From Cervus elaphus (taxonomy: Eukaryota > Chordata > Mammalia > Artiodactyla > Cervidae): 64,000 nucleotides of DNA. The first letter of the stretch is position 1; each line of letters begins with the position of its first letter. Positions 45,626 through 57,460 of the stretch are shown here, piece after piece. The DNA lies in contig NC_057824.1 in NCBI RefSeq assembly GCF_910594005.1, forward strand, positions 26,129,314 to 26,193,313, read 5' to 3'. The notes below the pieces were generated by a model that saw only the letters and a list, made by a program, of their open reading frames with translations, was not told the origin of the DNA and searched no databases. A program made the translations under genes and the position numbers.

Positions 45626-46711
45626 GTGGAAGAGGTATCGTTATCCCTGTTTTATGAAGGAGAAAACCGAGATTCATGGAAACTAAAGAACTGGCATGAT
45701 AACTGAAATTTACTTTCAACATCGCCAGGAATATATAAAATTGTGGGGGATGGTAGATGAAACAAAATGGGAATAATACTGTTATTACAGCCAGGTGACC
45801 AACTACATGGGGATTTATTATTCTAGTCTATATTTGTGTATATTTGAAAATATCCATAATAAAATTGAAGGTTAAACAGCTTGTCCACCATAGCAGAGTT
45901 AATACACCGAGGAGCTGGGATTCAAACCCAGGTCTGTCTGTGTCTGTAGCCTGAACTTTAAGGAGGCATGTGGGTTATCCTCTGGTGAATATCCAGGCTT
46001 AGGAATGATGAGAATCAAGACACCTCAGGGACTTTAGGAGGTAGAGTGGGTAAAGCATCACTATTGTTTCTGTCCTTAATATGCTCAATCACAGTGTCTT
46101 TTAGTTCACTTTATCCAGAGAGAGAAAATGTGGTTGGTTTCTGACCAACCATTGACCTGGCTCCCCTGAATCAGCTGTCAGACTCTCGAACAATCAGTTG
46201 GGTGGGATGGAGAATGTCTCGGTCTCCTTCTCAGGACTTAGGTGGGACTACTCTCCAAGAAGGCTGTGTTTTGAGAAGCACGGTGGAGACTGCTGTTTTA
46301 AACTTCCTAGGGGTAGGGGCAAGGATTACATTGGTTTTATTCTTTTCTGTACCTCCACTGCCTAGAAATTACACACAATTCAACAGACGTTTGTCAAATG
46401 AATGATTACATGCATCTATCAATGAATCCCTTGCCGGAGCTCCATAAGAAGTCCAGGGGAGTGCATTAACAGGACCCTTGAAATTTTTGAGTTTTGAGGA
46501 AGCTTGGCTAATTTCAACTCATATGAGGCTTTAACTCTCTTCTAAGAAGTGACAGCTACCAGCACTCATGTTCCTGAAATGACGGGACAGGTAGTCTTTC
46601 CATCTGAAGATCTATGACTGCAAATAGTTTTGCACACAGGTCAGTAGATTATAGCATTGCTAAGAGTTAGGGAGTTGGGCCACACTGGATCCACTAGAAA
46701 CACTTTAAAAG

Positions 46712-46931
46712 AAAATATCTATTTATTTGGTTGCTTTGGGTCTTAGTTGTGGCCCATGGGATGTTTGTTGCATCGTGTGGGATCTTGTGTTGCAGCACAC
46801 AGGCTCTCTAGTTGTGACTTGGGCTTAGTTGCCCCATGGTGTGTTGGATCTTAGTTCCCCGACCAGGGATCGAACTTGTGTCTGCTGCATTGCAAAGCTG
46901 ATTCTTAACCACTGGACCACCAGGGAAGTCC
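46712..46931 (-). repeat. CHR-2 SINE, antisense
   Basis: tatttatttggttgctttggg to ccactggaccaccagggaagtccc. Confidence 0.88.
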
Positions 46932-47739
46932 CTAAAGACATTTTAAGGTTTAGTGAAGTGGCCTGAGTTCACTTGGTGTGGTTTTAGGTTGGAGCCCTAG
47001 TTTCCTCCTTAAGTAGTCAGTGTTATAGATGGGATCCTGTGTTATAGATGATGCTCATTAAACAGTGGACAGTTTGTCTTTGAGATGGTGCAGTGAGGGC
47101 ATGGGAGATACGGGCTTGGGAAGTGGACATGGTTGGATTGGGTGTATGTATGCTGTGTCATCTGTGAGCTGTGGAGTCTTGGGAATATTAATTTAATTCT
47201 GTAAGCTTCAGTTTTCCATTCACTGAAAAGAGTAAAATAACATCTACCTTACAAGTTTGTTTTGGAGATAAAGGAATTAACACATACAAAGGATTTAGTG
47301 TAATGCCTGGTAACATATGCATTGATTGTTACTGTTATTATTTGGGGAATGATTGAGCATTGATGCTAAGGTGGTCCATAGACTAGGGGCCAGTGATGCT
47401 CATCAGCATGCATTTATTGTGCAGTTGTCTTCACAGTGAACATATTTTCATGCTGCCTGTTGATAACCCCATTTGTGTGTGTGTGTGTTTTCTACTACTG
47501 TTTCTGATGTAAATGAGAACTGAAGAAACTGTCAACTCTTTCCCAAAGAAATAACTGGGGTGCAGCAGCTGTCCCATTCTTAGCCATTTGTTCCTGTCTT
47601 ATGTTTTTCTTTGAGTCCCATTAACACATGAGCTTTTGTTCTGAGTGTTGATTTTAATATTTACTTACACTAGCAGACCAGACCCATAGAAATCTGTCTG
47701 GCCCCAAACATGCCTTGTATTTCCACCTAGAAAAATGAG

Positions 47740-47742
<3 letters not shown>

Positions 47743-47772
<30 letters not shown>
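47743..47772. repeat. (GT)n microsatellite
   Basis: About 15 uninterrupted GT units. A shorter GT run occurs at 47474-47489. Confidence 0.95.
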
Positions 47773-47775
<3 letters not shown>

Positions 47776-48129
47776 CACAAGAACAGAAAAATACCCCTTA
47801 AAAGAAAAAAAAATTTAGCACTTTCTGTAAGTCATCTCCTGGGCTCTTTTCAAAAATTGCTACTAATGCTGGCCACATGGCTTTGCCTAATTGGATCTAC
47901 ATTGCCTTTCCAAAGTGCTTCCAACCAGCTGTAGGACTACTTGTAAAGAAAGCCCAAGTGCTTATCACAGTGTCTGGTTTACTTTAAAAGATGCCAAGTT
48001 CTACTCCTTCCATTCTAGGGAAAGCCTATCCAGCTCCTTTGGGAGAGCGTTTCTATTTAGGTATAGGGAGTAAAAGATGCAACATGCTTGTTATGTGATT
48101 GACAGCGTGGATTAAAAACGAGAGGAATA

Positions 48130-48300
48130 CATGAAATAATAACATTTGTTCTGCACCTACTACATGCATGCATTTTCCTTCTCACAACAATCCATGAAAT
48201 AATTGAAATATGTACTGCACCCCCATATTATAGATCGAGGAAACTAGGACACTGAAAGTTTAAATAATCTGCTCAAGGCCCCTGAGATATTTGGTAAGGA
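48130..48300 (+). repeat. MIR SINE fragment
   Basis: ttctgcacctactacatgcatgc, gatcgaggaaactaggacac and atctgctcaaggcccctg fit MIR. Confidence 0.65.
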
Positions 48301-48312
48301 GTTCAGATCCTA

Positions 48313-48517
48313 GGGCTTCCCTGGTGGCTCAGATGGTCAAGAATCTGCTTGCAATGCAGAAAACCTGGGTTCCATCCCTGGATTGGGAAGATCCCCTGGA
48401 GAAGGAATGGCTACCTACTTTAGTATTCTTGCCTGGAGAATCCCACAGACAGAGGAGCCTGGCAGGCTATAGTCCATGGGGTCTCAAAGAGTTAGAAATG
48501 ACCGAGCAATTAACACT
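48313..48517 (+). repeat. Bov-tA SINE
   Basis: gggcttccctggtggctcag start. Flanks CAGATCCTA and CAGACCCTA form a TSD with one mismatch. Confidence 0.93.
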
Positions 48518-49403
48518 TCAGACCCTAGATGTGGATTCAGGCATGAACTGTATTCGTGACTTTTCTCATGTCTTTCAGGGACATGCAGTGGATGATGTGC
48601 CAGGTTATGTCTTTTCTCCTTCTCCCTTTTATTTATTGATCCTCACTAAGAAGCACTGTATTAGATGTGACATGCATCTTTGAAATGGACCAACTGGATA
48701 GAGCCATCATTTCTGGAAGATTCAGATATTCACCAATCTTTGCTTTCTTGTTATTAATATTTGCATGTTTTCATCAACACTGAACTATATTTACTAAAAT
48801 TCTGCTATGTGTCAGGCAATGCTCTGTGAAAACTGGAGGTATGAGGATGAATGAAAGAAAGATAAGAAATATCCTTCTGGAGCCTGTGATTCAGTCAGGG
48901 AGATGGAAGGGAAAACAGGTACTTGCAAAGCAGCGTGATGGGAGTCAGTATGGAATGTTACGGGAGCATCATGCCGGTCTCCTCAAAACACTTGGGGCTG
49001 ATGGGAAGGGAAGGGAAATGAGGACAGATTTTCCTGAGAAATAGGTATTTTGTTCTGTGAGAGAAATAGTTCCCAACAACTTTCCAAGAACCAGAGTGAA
49101 AGAAAGCAGAAGATTTTTATGTACTGACTTTGCTTGCTTTTGATTGAGAAATCAGTCCTAGAATATAGATCTCTCTTGCATGTCTGATTGGTTTTATACA
49201 AATTATATAAGGGGAGAAGAGGATTTGGTCATTTAGGGTCACACTGCTTTTGGCAGGAAAGTTAAAATGCCATGTCTGATGTGGGAAGCCCAAAACTTCA
49301 GGATCAGCTTTCAGATTTGAGTACAGATTCTTTGCAGAACAGTCTCTGAGTTCAGGTCAGCTTGCTGTTCTTGGAGATTAGCATTGAATATTTTCTTCTT
49401 TTT

Positions 49404-49495
49404 TGTTTTTTTCTCTTTTATGAGCATGTGGAAAACCTGTTGTCCCTGCAATGGAAGCACAGAGTCTTAATCACTGAACTGCCACGGGAGTCCCT
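49404..49495 (-). repeat. CHR-2 SINE, antisense, with long TSD
   Basis: A short antisense CHR-2 (ccctgcaatggaagcacagag, tgccacgggagtcc). It is flanked by an 18-base direct repeat, GAATATTTTCTTCTTTTT (49386-49403 and 49496-49513). Confidence 0.92.
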
Positions 49496-50247
49496 GAATA
49501 TTTTCTTCTTTTTAAAATTACAGCCAATATAAAATTAAGCAACATAGTTTAATACCATAATGCATATATTAAAAGAATTTGTAATAAGGCTTTAGGAAAA
49601 AAATCCCAATTAAGAATTCTCAGTAAAGTTAATTACAAGTTGGAAAGGAAATCCCGTCACATTAGTCTGAGAATGCAGTTAATGAAACTAAATGTAATCA
49701 TAATCTGAATATTTCATTGAATGGAGACTTAGACTCATTAATTTAGGTATTAGGCCTGGAGTTATGTGCTCACACGAAGACAGCCATGCTCAAAGCAGAG
49801 CCTGGATTTTACACGTTGAAATCCAGCCCTTAGTCTAGGGAGATGGGCCTTCTCTGAGATTTGTCCATGGTGCTGAATCACACCCTGGATGTATTTATTC
49901 AAGCCACCCAGCAAGAAGTCTATCTTATAGAATTTCAGAGCTAGAAGGAACTTTGGGAGTCATTTTCCCTTTGGTTTACCACATTTTTGGTTTCAAAGGT
50001 GGCCAAAAATTAAAACAAAAACAAAAACAAGAATGGAAGGACCAACATAGAGTGCTTTCAATTTTGCTAAGGAAGATAATAATGTAAAAAGTAACCATGA
50101 AAAACAATCAGCATCATTTCACAAATGATATGGGTATTGTAACACCAAACATTTAGGTTACGTATAGCTCTCAAAATAAAATACAACTCCTAAACTGAGT
50201 GAAATTGATTTTATGAAACACCTCATTCCAGCATCCTTATATATATA

Positions 50248-50255
<8 letters not shown>

Positions 50256-50287
<32 letters not shown>

Positions 50288-50290
50288 TTG
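50256..50290. repeat. (CT)n microsatellite with T-run
   Basis: About 12 CT units followed by an 11-base T-run. Confidence 0.95.
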
Positions 50291-50439
50291 GCCCCAGTCA
50301 GTTGAAAGTGAGAACATAGACTTACATTTTGGGGAATTACTGATCATTCCTTAAATGGTTTGCTCATTGGATGAGTATGTATTGAGTACCTACTATATGC
50401 TAGGCACTGGGGCTTAGTGCTAGGGATCTGGAGATTGGC

Positions 50440-50540
50440 ATTGAGTGTGTGTGTATGCATGTATATGTACATAGGTATATATATACACACATGTGTATAT
50501 ATGTATGTGTGTATATATATATATGTATGTATATATGACT
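50440..50540. repeat. Mixed (GT)n/(AT)n microsatellite
   Basis: Purine-pyrimidine alternating sequence of about 100 bases, with GTGTATATAT permutations. Confidence 0.92.
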
Positions 50541-50681
50541 TCATGGAGCTTAAAGTCAGTCCATTCTTTGCATTTTACCAATAATGAGAATGTACATGAA
50601 AATGTATGGGTTCTGTTCTTCTTTCTAAAGTGACACAGCCACGAAACATGTGAAGTTAATACTGTTTAGAAAACATTATTG

Positions 50682-51011
50682 TGCTTTCCTAGTGGTTCAG
50701 TGGTGGAGAACGCACCCGCCAGTGCAGGAGACACAGGTTCTATCCCTGATCTGGGACGATCCCACATGCCGCGGAGCAACCAAGCCCGTGTGCCACTTCT
50801 ACTGAGGCCTGTGCTGTGGAGCCCAGGAGCTGCAACTACTGAGCCCACAGGCTTCCACTACTGAAGCCCACACACTCTAGAGACTGTGCTCCGCAACAGG
50901 AGGGGCCTAGCAGTGACAGGCCTGTGCCCCACAGTGAAGTGTAGCCCCTGAAACTAGAGGGAACCTGCACAGCCATGAAGACCCAGGGCAGCCAAAAATA
51001 AATAAATAAAT
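50682..51011 (+). repeat. CHR-2 SINE, long copy
   Basis: The longest CHR-2 in the window, from gtgctttcctagtggttcag through repeated actactgag-type modules to gggcagccaaaaataaataaat. Confidence 0.9.
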
Positions 51012-51377
51012 AGGATTATTTAAAAAGTTGTGCAAGCAAATTAGCTGAGATATTGATATGGTTGTTAATTCAGAATGATGAAAAGTGGAAGGATTGCTAT
51101 TTAAAATTGAATATTTAGGACACAATTACTGATCACAGATACACGTTTACTTGGCAGTTCTTGGAAATGGACTTAAGGATGTGAAACACAGAGATAGACT
51201 TCATAGTTATTGATGCAGCTCCTCCTTAGTTTGATGCCTTATCTGTTATCTAAAGGAAGCTGTTTAAAATATTCAGATACTCAGACATTTTAACAAAATA
51301 TTGAACTGCCCAAAGCCCATGAATTGAAAGTTGCGCAAGGGCAGCATGTAATTTTTGATTTCCTTTATTAAGTATTA

Positions 51378-51593
51378 AAACAAATGAACGAGATGATGTT
51401 TAGGTAGTGATATGAGCTATGACAAAAAGAAAATGGTGACCTAATAGAGAGTTATGGTGGTGGGATTCCATATGTAGGGTAAGCTACTTTCTCCTTCCAT
51501 CTTTAGGGAGGCTTCCCTAGGGAGATAACTATTTAGCAGAGACCTAAATGATGCAAAGAGTAGGGCAAGGCAGAGGGAAAAGCAACAAGAAAG
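51378..51593 (-). repeat. Inverted duplicate of an L2 fragment (copy 1)
   Basis: 216 bases are the reverse complement of 53902-54118 with 5 mismatches and one 1-base gap. L2 flanks present at the other copy are missing here, so this is probably the derived copy. Confidence 0.93.
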
Positions 51594-51784
51594 CACCTCA
51601 TTCTTCAGAGGCATTGTTTAAAAATATTTAGTGCATATATTCAAAGTCAAGGAAGGTCCTCAGTCAAACAATCCTTTGATAATAGCTGACAGGGGCATTG
51701 TATAAGCATGTTTTCCTTTTAAGAGAGAAATTGCATGTTTAATATGTTAAAAATTGTATTAGTGAAGACAAGAACGGGCACTTT

Positions 51785-52045
51785 AAAAACATTATTTCAC
51801 TGAAGTGTAATTGATTTACAATGTTGTGTTTTTTAAAAAATATATTTATTTATTTATGGTTGTGCTGGGTCTTAGTTGTGGCCAGCACACATGATCTTTA
51901 GTTGCAGCATGTGGGATCTAGTTCCCTGGCCAGGGATTGAACCCAGGCCCCCTGCATTGGGAGCTCAGAGTCTTAACTTTTCCTACAATGTGGGGTTGAT
52001 TTCTACTGTTTGGTAAAGTGGTTCAGTTACACATAAGATGTACAC
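51785..52045 (-). repeat. L1 LINE 3' fragment split by a CHR-2
   Basis: cactgaagtgtaattgatttacaatg at 51798 resumes after the CHR-2 as ctacaatgtggggttgatttctac. Confidence 0.6.
51826..51980 (-). repeat. CHR-2 SINE, antisense
   Basis: ttatttatggttgtgctggg to cattgggagctcagagtc. The far end is cut short. Confidence 0.85.
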
Positions 52046-52154
52046 TTAAAGACATGAGAGAATATTGCCTCTGTTTAAAGAAATTACAAATAAGGCTGTT
52101 TTCCCCAAATCCATAGACTAGAACAATGATTGAAGTTATACCCTGATCCTGCTT

Positions 52155-52255
52155 CTTTTTTTCATTGAACTATAATTAACCCACAACACCATGTTAGTTC
52201 CAGGTACACAATGTAGTGACTTAACACTTCTGTATATTACAAAATGGTCACTTTG
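52155..52255 (-). repeat. L1 LINE 3' fragment, antisense
   Basis: ttcattgaactataattaaccc and gttccaggtacacaatgtag. Confidence 0.65.
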
Positions 52256-52396
52256 TATAAGCATGTTTTTAAAAATTGTTCATTATGAAGATTTTTGTTC
52301 TGCTAATAAGCATAGAGGTGGGTAGGGTTCAGATCCTGGTATGGTTCTTTAAACATGTAATCATTGTTATTTAATTTACATGAGTATTATACCTAT

Positions 52397-52603
52397 GGGC
52401 TTCCCTCATAGCTCAGTTGATAAAGAATCTGCTTGCAGTGCAGGAGAAGTGGGTTCGATTCTTGGCTTGGGAAGATCCCCTGGAGAAGGAAATAGCAACC
52501 CATTCCAGGATTCTTGCCTGGAAAATCCCATGGACAGAGGAGCCTGGCAGGCTGCAGTCCATGGGGTCGCAAGAGTTGGATACAACTTAGCGACTAAACC
52601 ACC
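52397..52603 (+). repeat. Bov-tA SINE
   Basis: gggcttccctcatagctcag to gttggatacaacttagcgac, with intact B-box ggttcgattc. Confidence 0.93.
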
Positions 52604-52849
52604 ACCATTATACATATAATTATGAACCTCTTCACATAGTGTGGTGCTGGAAATCTTGCTTCTGTCATTAATCATAGCCTCTTCGTAGATACAAAATAAT
52701 CTCCAGTCATAATGATTATTAATTCTATGTAAATGAGACCATTTCATTTTATTTCAATGTGAATAAGGTCTATCATGTTGTTGAACTGCTGGGGAGAAAA
52801 ATCACTTAGGGTTGCTAGGAGGTAGGCTGCATACCTGGAGCTGCTTGAA

Positions 52850-53070
52850 GCTGCCTTGCCATCACAAGGGGAGGGAGCATCCCACCATGGAATAAAGACC
52901 TGGAAGAGAAAGGCAGAATGGAAAGGGGAGAGAATGAGTTTAGTTCTCAGATTATTTGAGTTCCTGGATCCAGCCATACCTGAAGCCAGGGGCCTTTCGG
53001 TAACAGAACAAATTTCTTTCAAACTCAGTCAGCTTGAGTTGGGTTTCTGTCACTTGCATAGGAAAGAAGC
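52850..53070 (+). repeat. LTR-like old repeat (same family as 4090-4850)
   Basis: ggatccagccatacctgaagcc and gagttgggtttctgtcacttgc match the ending of the element near 4700-4850. Family not assigned. Confidence 0.4.
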
Positions 53071-53291
53071 TGATTTCTATAAGCAAAATCTACCATTATA
53101 AATTACCCACAGTTTCCAGTGCTTAGGTTATCTCATCTAACTTTTAGAAAAACCACCTTGGGTCTATTGCCTCTTTAGCCGGGATACTCAAATGTATCCA
53201 GAAGTGTGCTAACTCTGTTGTGATTTTATTCTACCAGACTGTGAGCTCTTCTCTGTGTATCTCTATTCCCAACATTTAAACCTGAAAACAG

Positions 53292-53499
53292 TCCAGTTCA
53301 GTTCAGTCACTCAGTTGTGTCTGACTCTTTGTGACCCCGTGGTCTGCAGCACGCCAGGCTTCCCTATCCATCACCAGCTCTCGGAGCTTGCTCAAACTGA
53401 TGTCCATCGAGTCAGTGGTGGCATCCAGTCATCTCATCTTCTGTCGTCCCCTTTTCCTTTTGCCTTCAATCTTTCCCAGCATCAGGATCTTTTCCAACA
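53292..53499 (-). repeat. BovB LINE 3' fragment, antisense
   Basis: TTCAGTTCAGTCACTCAG tail, cagcacgccaggcttccc and catcgagtcagtggtggc. Confidence 0.92.
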
Positions 53500-53689
53500 C
53501 AGTAGACAGTGAGTAATTACTTGGTGAATAAACTAGTAAAGCCTGGCCACTTAACTAGCTGTGACCAGTCTAAGCTGACAGCACTGGTTAAATAGCAGAG
53601 CAAGGACTAGAATCCCAAACCCAAACCACAGGTCTAGTGCCCTTGAATTTGGCATTGGGTAATTTGGGCCATAGTGACATTTTGGGGTC

Positions 53690-54215
53690 TTCGCCTGAAT
53701 TTCATTATGCCACTTCCTGCTTAAAACTCTGCAACTGAGCTCTCCGTTGCCCATTTCTGTTGCAATAATGATGACAAACTCCTCACTTGCCTATTTGGTC
53801 TCGCATAACCTGGCCCAAACACTGTCTCATTCAATTGACCACAGGGAGCTCTCTTTTTTCTTATTTAAATGAACCAGGATTGCTTTTCCCTTAGGTAAGG
53901 ACTTTCTTGTTGCTTTTCCCTCTGCCTTGCCCTACTCTTTGCATCATTTTAGGTCTCTGCTAAATAGTTATCTCCCTAGGGAAGCCTCCCTGAAGAAGGA
54001 AGGAGAAAGTAGCTCACTCTACATATGGAATCCCACCACCATAACTCTCTATTAGGTCACCATTTTCTTTTTGTCATAGCTCATATCACTACCTAAGCAT
54101 CATCTCGTTCATTTGTTTCTTTAGTATCTTCCCCACCCAAAGGTCAGCTCCACAAGACCAGGGAACTTGTCTATCTCTCTATATTAGGTGCTCAATAAAA
54201 AAATTGTGAAACAAG
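53690..54215 (+). repeat. L2 LINE 3' end containing inverted-duplicate copy 2 (53902-54118)
   Basis: A continuous L2 3' region, from the cacttcctgcttaaaactctg block to gtcagctccacaagaccagggaac and ggtgctcaataaaa. The inner part 53902-54118 is the partner of 51378-51593. Unbroken L2 context on both sides suggests this is the original locus. Confidence 0.8.
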
Positions 54216-54238
54216 TACTGTCAAAATACAACCCTGAG

Positions 54239-54385
54239 GGACTTCCCTGGTGGCCCAGTGGCTCAGACTCCATGCTCCACATGCAGGGGGCCAGGGTTCA
54301 ATCCGTGGTCAGGGAACTAGATTCTCTGTGCCACAACTGAGGCCCGATGAAGCCAAATAGATAAATAAATAAAGATGAATATAAG
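54239..54385 (+). repeat. CHR-2 SINE
   Basis: gggacttccctggtggccc to aagccaaatagataaataaataaag. TSD AAAATACAACCCTGAG/AAAATACAACACTGAG (right copy 54386-54401). Confidence 0.93.
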
Positions 54386-54401
54386 AAAATACAACACTGA
54401 G

Positions 54402-55640
54402 CACATTTCTCAAGTCATTGCTACTCACACTTTTTCTTGTCACTTCACCAGGGTTTTATTTCTTATGGACTAAACTTTTAGTGCAGTTATCAAAGTTTAG
54501 CAAATGCCAAGTTGCATGCCCAGAGAAATTACGTATAATAAAAAGATCATGAATACACATTCCAGCATCACCTGGAAATTATGACCAGTCCACCAGTTTG
54601 AGCACAACTGACTTTTTTCAAGGGCGTTTTCTCCCAAGTCCTTTCTTTGGACTTGCCTGTGTCTTAGGTCCCCCACGATATCCCTTCTCCATCATGGCTC
54701 TCAACTTCATCACCACGAAAGCAAATTAAAGAGGGAGTTGGGCGTATTTAACACTTTTGAAATAACTATGTTGTGTTGATGTGCACAATTAAAAAAACTC
54801 AACTCCGGTGTATGCCAAGTAACTGTAATAACAGCCTGCTTAGGATTATAGTGTTGATTTTCAAATATTGCCAAGCAGACTATTAAATCCCCAACAGCTA
54901 TGTTCCACATTTAATTATTATATTTAAAAGGAAGTCTTAAAATCCAGAGGGAGGAGATGGTGGATACAAAGGAAAAAAATAAACAGCAGATCCACAGATT
55001 CATTTCGTATCCCATAACTGGGCAGTCCTCCATAAACCCTGGGTATAACATCTATGGTTAAGATCAAGTACTTACCTACCTTTTGACTCTGAATTCCAAA
55101 ATGCCCCCAATATGCCACCGATCTTATAATCCTCACCCTCGGAGCAAAATCAGGTCAAGCTAAGAAAAGCACTCAAGAACAAAAGATGCAGTCTCTGAAT
55201 TTTCCATCACGAATGCTCTGAGCATCCTCTGCCCCCCAAGATACTTTTTAGTAAAAGTATGGGAAAGAAATGGGATATGTCATGATGGGGAAAGGGTGCG
55301 GACAGAGGACATCGTTGTTGGTTCCCTTTGCCTGGTTTTCCAGCTTTGTATCCTGTTGTGGTTGTTTCAGCAGTTTATTGTTCACGTCAGTCCATTTTGT
55401 TAAGCATCACGGTATGTGAAACACTTTATGAGGCTTACTTGGGTAAGTGTAATAACACCAATAGTTAGCATTTATTGGACGCTGTCTGCCAGGTGTTTCC
55501 AATATATTATCTCAGTTAATTCTCTTAATGAGCTGGTATGGTGGCTGAGGTTATCTATATCCGACGGAGTAAACAGATATAGATATCAGATACCATGTAT
55601 CAGAAGCTATCCATATGATGCATGGATTTAAATGCACTGT
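54402..55640. other. Repeat-poor AT-rich block in intron 2
   Basis: No SINE or LINE is recognised except a MIR-like piece near 55460-55620. No exon is supported. Confidence 0.45.
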
Positions 55641-55649
55641 ATTAGTATC

Positions 55650-55782
55650 AGTTCAGTTGCTCAGTCATGTCTGACTCTGACCCCATGGACTGCAGCACGC
55701 CAGGTTCCCTGTCCACCGCCAACTCCCGGAGCCTACTCAAACTCACATCCATCGAGTCAGTGATGCCATCCAACCATCTCAT
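55650..55782 (-). repeat. BovB LINE 3' fragment, antisense, short
   Basis: TTCAGTTGCTCAGTC tail to catccaaccatctcatac. CACTGTA flanks it on both sides. Confidence 0.9.
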
Positions 55783-56372
55783 ACACTGTAGTCTGACTTT
55801 AAAACCAGGGTTCTTTCTTCTACCCAAAGTAGGCAAACAGATTCCCTTTTGGGTGCTGGGAAGGGGCTGCCTGATAAAAGTGTTGAAAGGGATTTTTAGG
55901 TTAGATTCAAACCCAGTGGGCATGAGTGCTGTGGTTGATTAACTGTGTCTGCTTTGAGAGCTGGCTAGGCGTATACTGTTGTTTGCCTTGTATTTATACT
56001 CCTATTGACATAAGCCCTTTAAGTCAAAGCACTTATGATATTTTTAATGAGGGAAGATAAATGGAATATAAACTGAGGGAATATAAACCCACTTGATGGA
56101 TTGGGTACTATGCCTCAATGCATAGTACCTAACATATGGTGTTTGGATGTGTAGTAGGTGATTAGCATATCTTTAATGAATGGATGAATACATGAGTGGA
56201 TAGTCTGAGGCATATTACAACCCTTTGTTCTTCTAGGTTCTTTAAGCTATTTACATGTAACAAGTCGTTCTACCATAAAACTACATAATAGAACTACATT
56301 CCTTTGTTTCCTATAGGAAAGTCAACCTAGAGCTGAATATTTCAATAGTATACTTTTGATCTTTAAAAAAAT

Positions 56373-56434
56373 CATTGTTGTGTTTCCTCCATTGGCAGGT
56401 GGATTCTTTACCAACTGTACCACTTGGGAAGTCC
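56373..56434 (-). repeat. Bov-tA SINE 5'-end fragment, antisense
   Basis: cctccattggcaggtggattctttaccaac to cttgggaagtcc. Confidence 0.8.
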
Positions 56435-56495
56435 ATCCTTTGTATAGGGAATTACTTCTGTCTTATGCATGTATTCAATAAATCTTTTTCTTTTT

Positions 56496-57012
56496 CTTTT
56501 ATTTATTTATTTATTTTTTAATTTTTATTAGTTGGAGGCTAATTACTTTACAATATTGTAGTGGTTTTTGTTATACATTGACATGAATCAGCCATGGATT
56601 TACACATATTCCCCATCCCAATCCCCCCCTCCCACCTCCCTCTCCACCCGATTCCTTTGGGTCTTCCCAGTGCACCAGCCCTGAGTACTTGTCTCATGCA
56701 TCCAACCTGGGCTGGTGATCTGTTTCACCCTTGATAATATACATGTTTCGATGCTGTTCTCTCTAAACATCCCACCCTTGCCTTCTCCCACAGAGTCCAA
56801 AAGTCTGTTCTGTACATCTGTGTCTCTTTTTCTGTTTTGCATATAGGGTTGTCGTTCCCATCTTTCTAAATATTACTCAGCCATTAAAAAGAATTCATTT
56901 GAATCAGTTCTAATGAGATGGATGAAACTGGAGCCCATCATACAGAGTGAAGTAAGCCAGAAAGATAAAGGCCAATACAGTATACTAAAGCATATATATG
57001 GAATTTAGAAAG
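56496..57012 (-). repeat. L1 LINE 3' end with 5' inversion
   Basis: 56496-56862 is antisense L1 3' UTR starting at the T-rich tail. At about 56863 orientation flips, and attactcagccattaaaaag to ggaatttagaaagat follows in sense. Flanking ATCTTTTTCTTTTT (56482-56495 and 57013-57026) is the TSD. Both inner ends carry ATTTAGAAAGAT. Confidence 0.9.
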
Positions 57013-57460
57013 ATCTTTTTCTTTTTTAGATCTAGTTAGACAGTGTGCTAATGGAGCAAAACCCTGCCAGGTTTCTGACCTCTGGAGTCTACAGTTGAGG
57101 TGGATAGGACTGTTTGCAAATCTAATAGATTAAAAAAGTAGAAGAGATATTACTTGTGCTAAGTGTAGGAGGAAACAAGGAAGATGATGGGATTAAGGAT
57201 AACAGGGCTAACTCACTGAGGGGGTGACAATTCACGTGAGACCCAAAGATGAGTGAGAAGGATCTGTCCAAGTGAAGCACAGGGGAAAGTGAAGGCAGAG
57301 AAGACAGAATGTGCAAAGGTCCTGAGGCTGGAAACTACTTCATCTGTGGAACCAAAGGAAGCACAAGGGGGCTAGAGTCTGGTGAGGGAGGGGAAGAGGT
57401 CATATTCCTAAATGTGGAGAAATGATATTCAGAAATGAGAACAAAGTGAGATATTAATTA

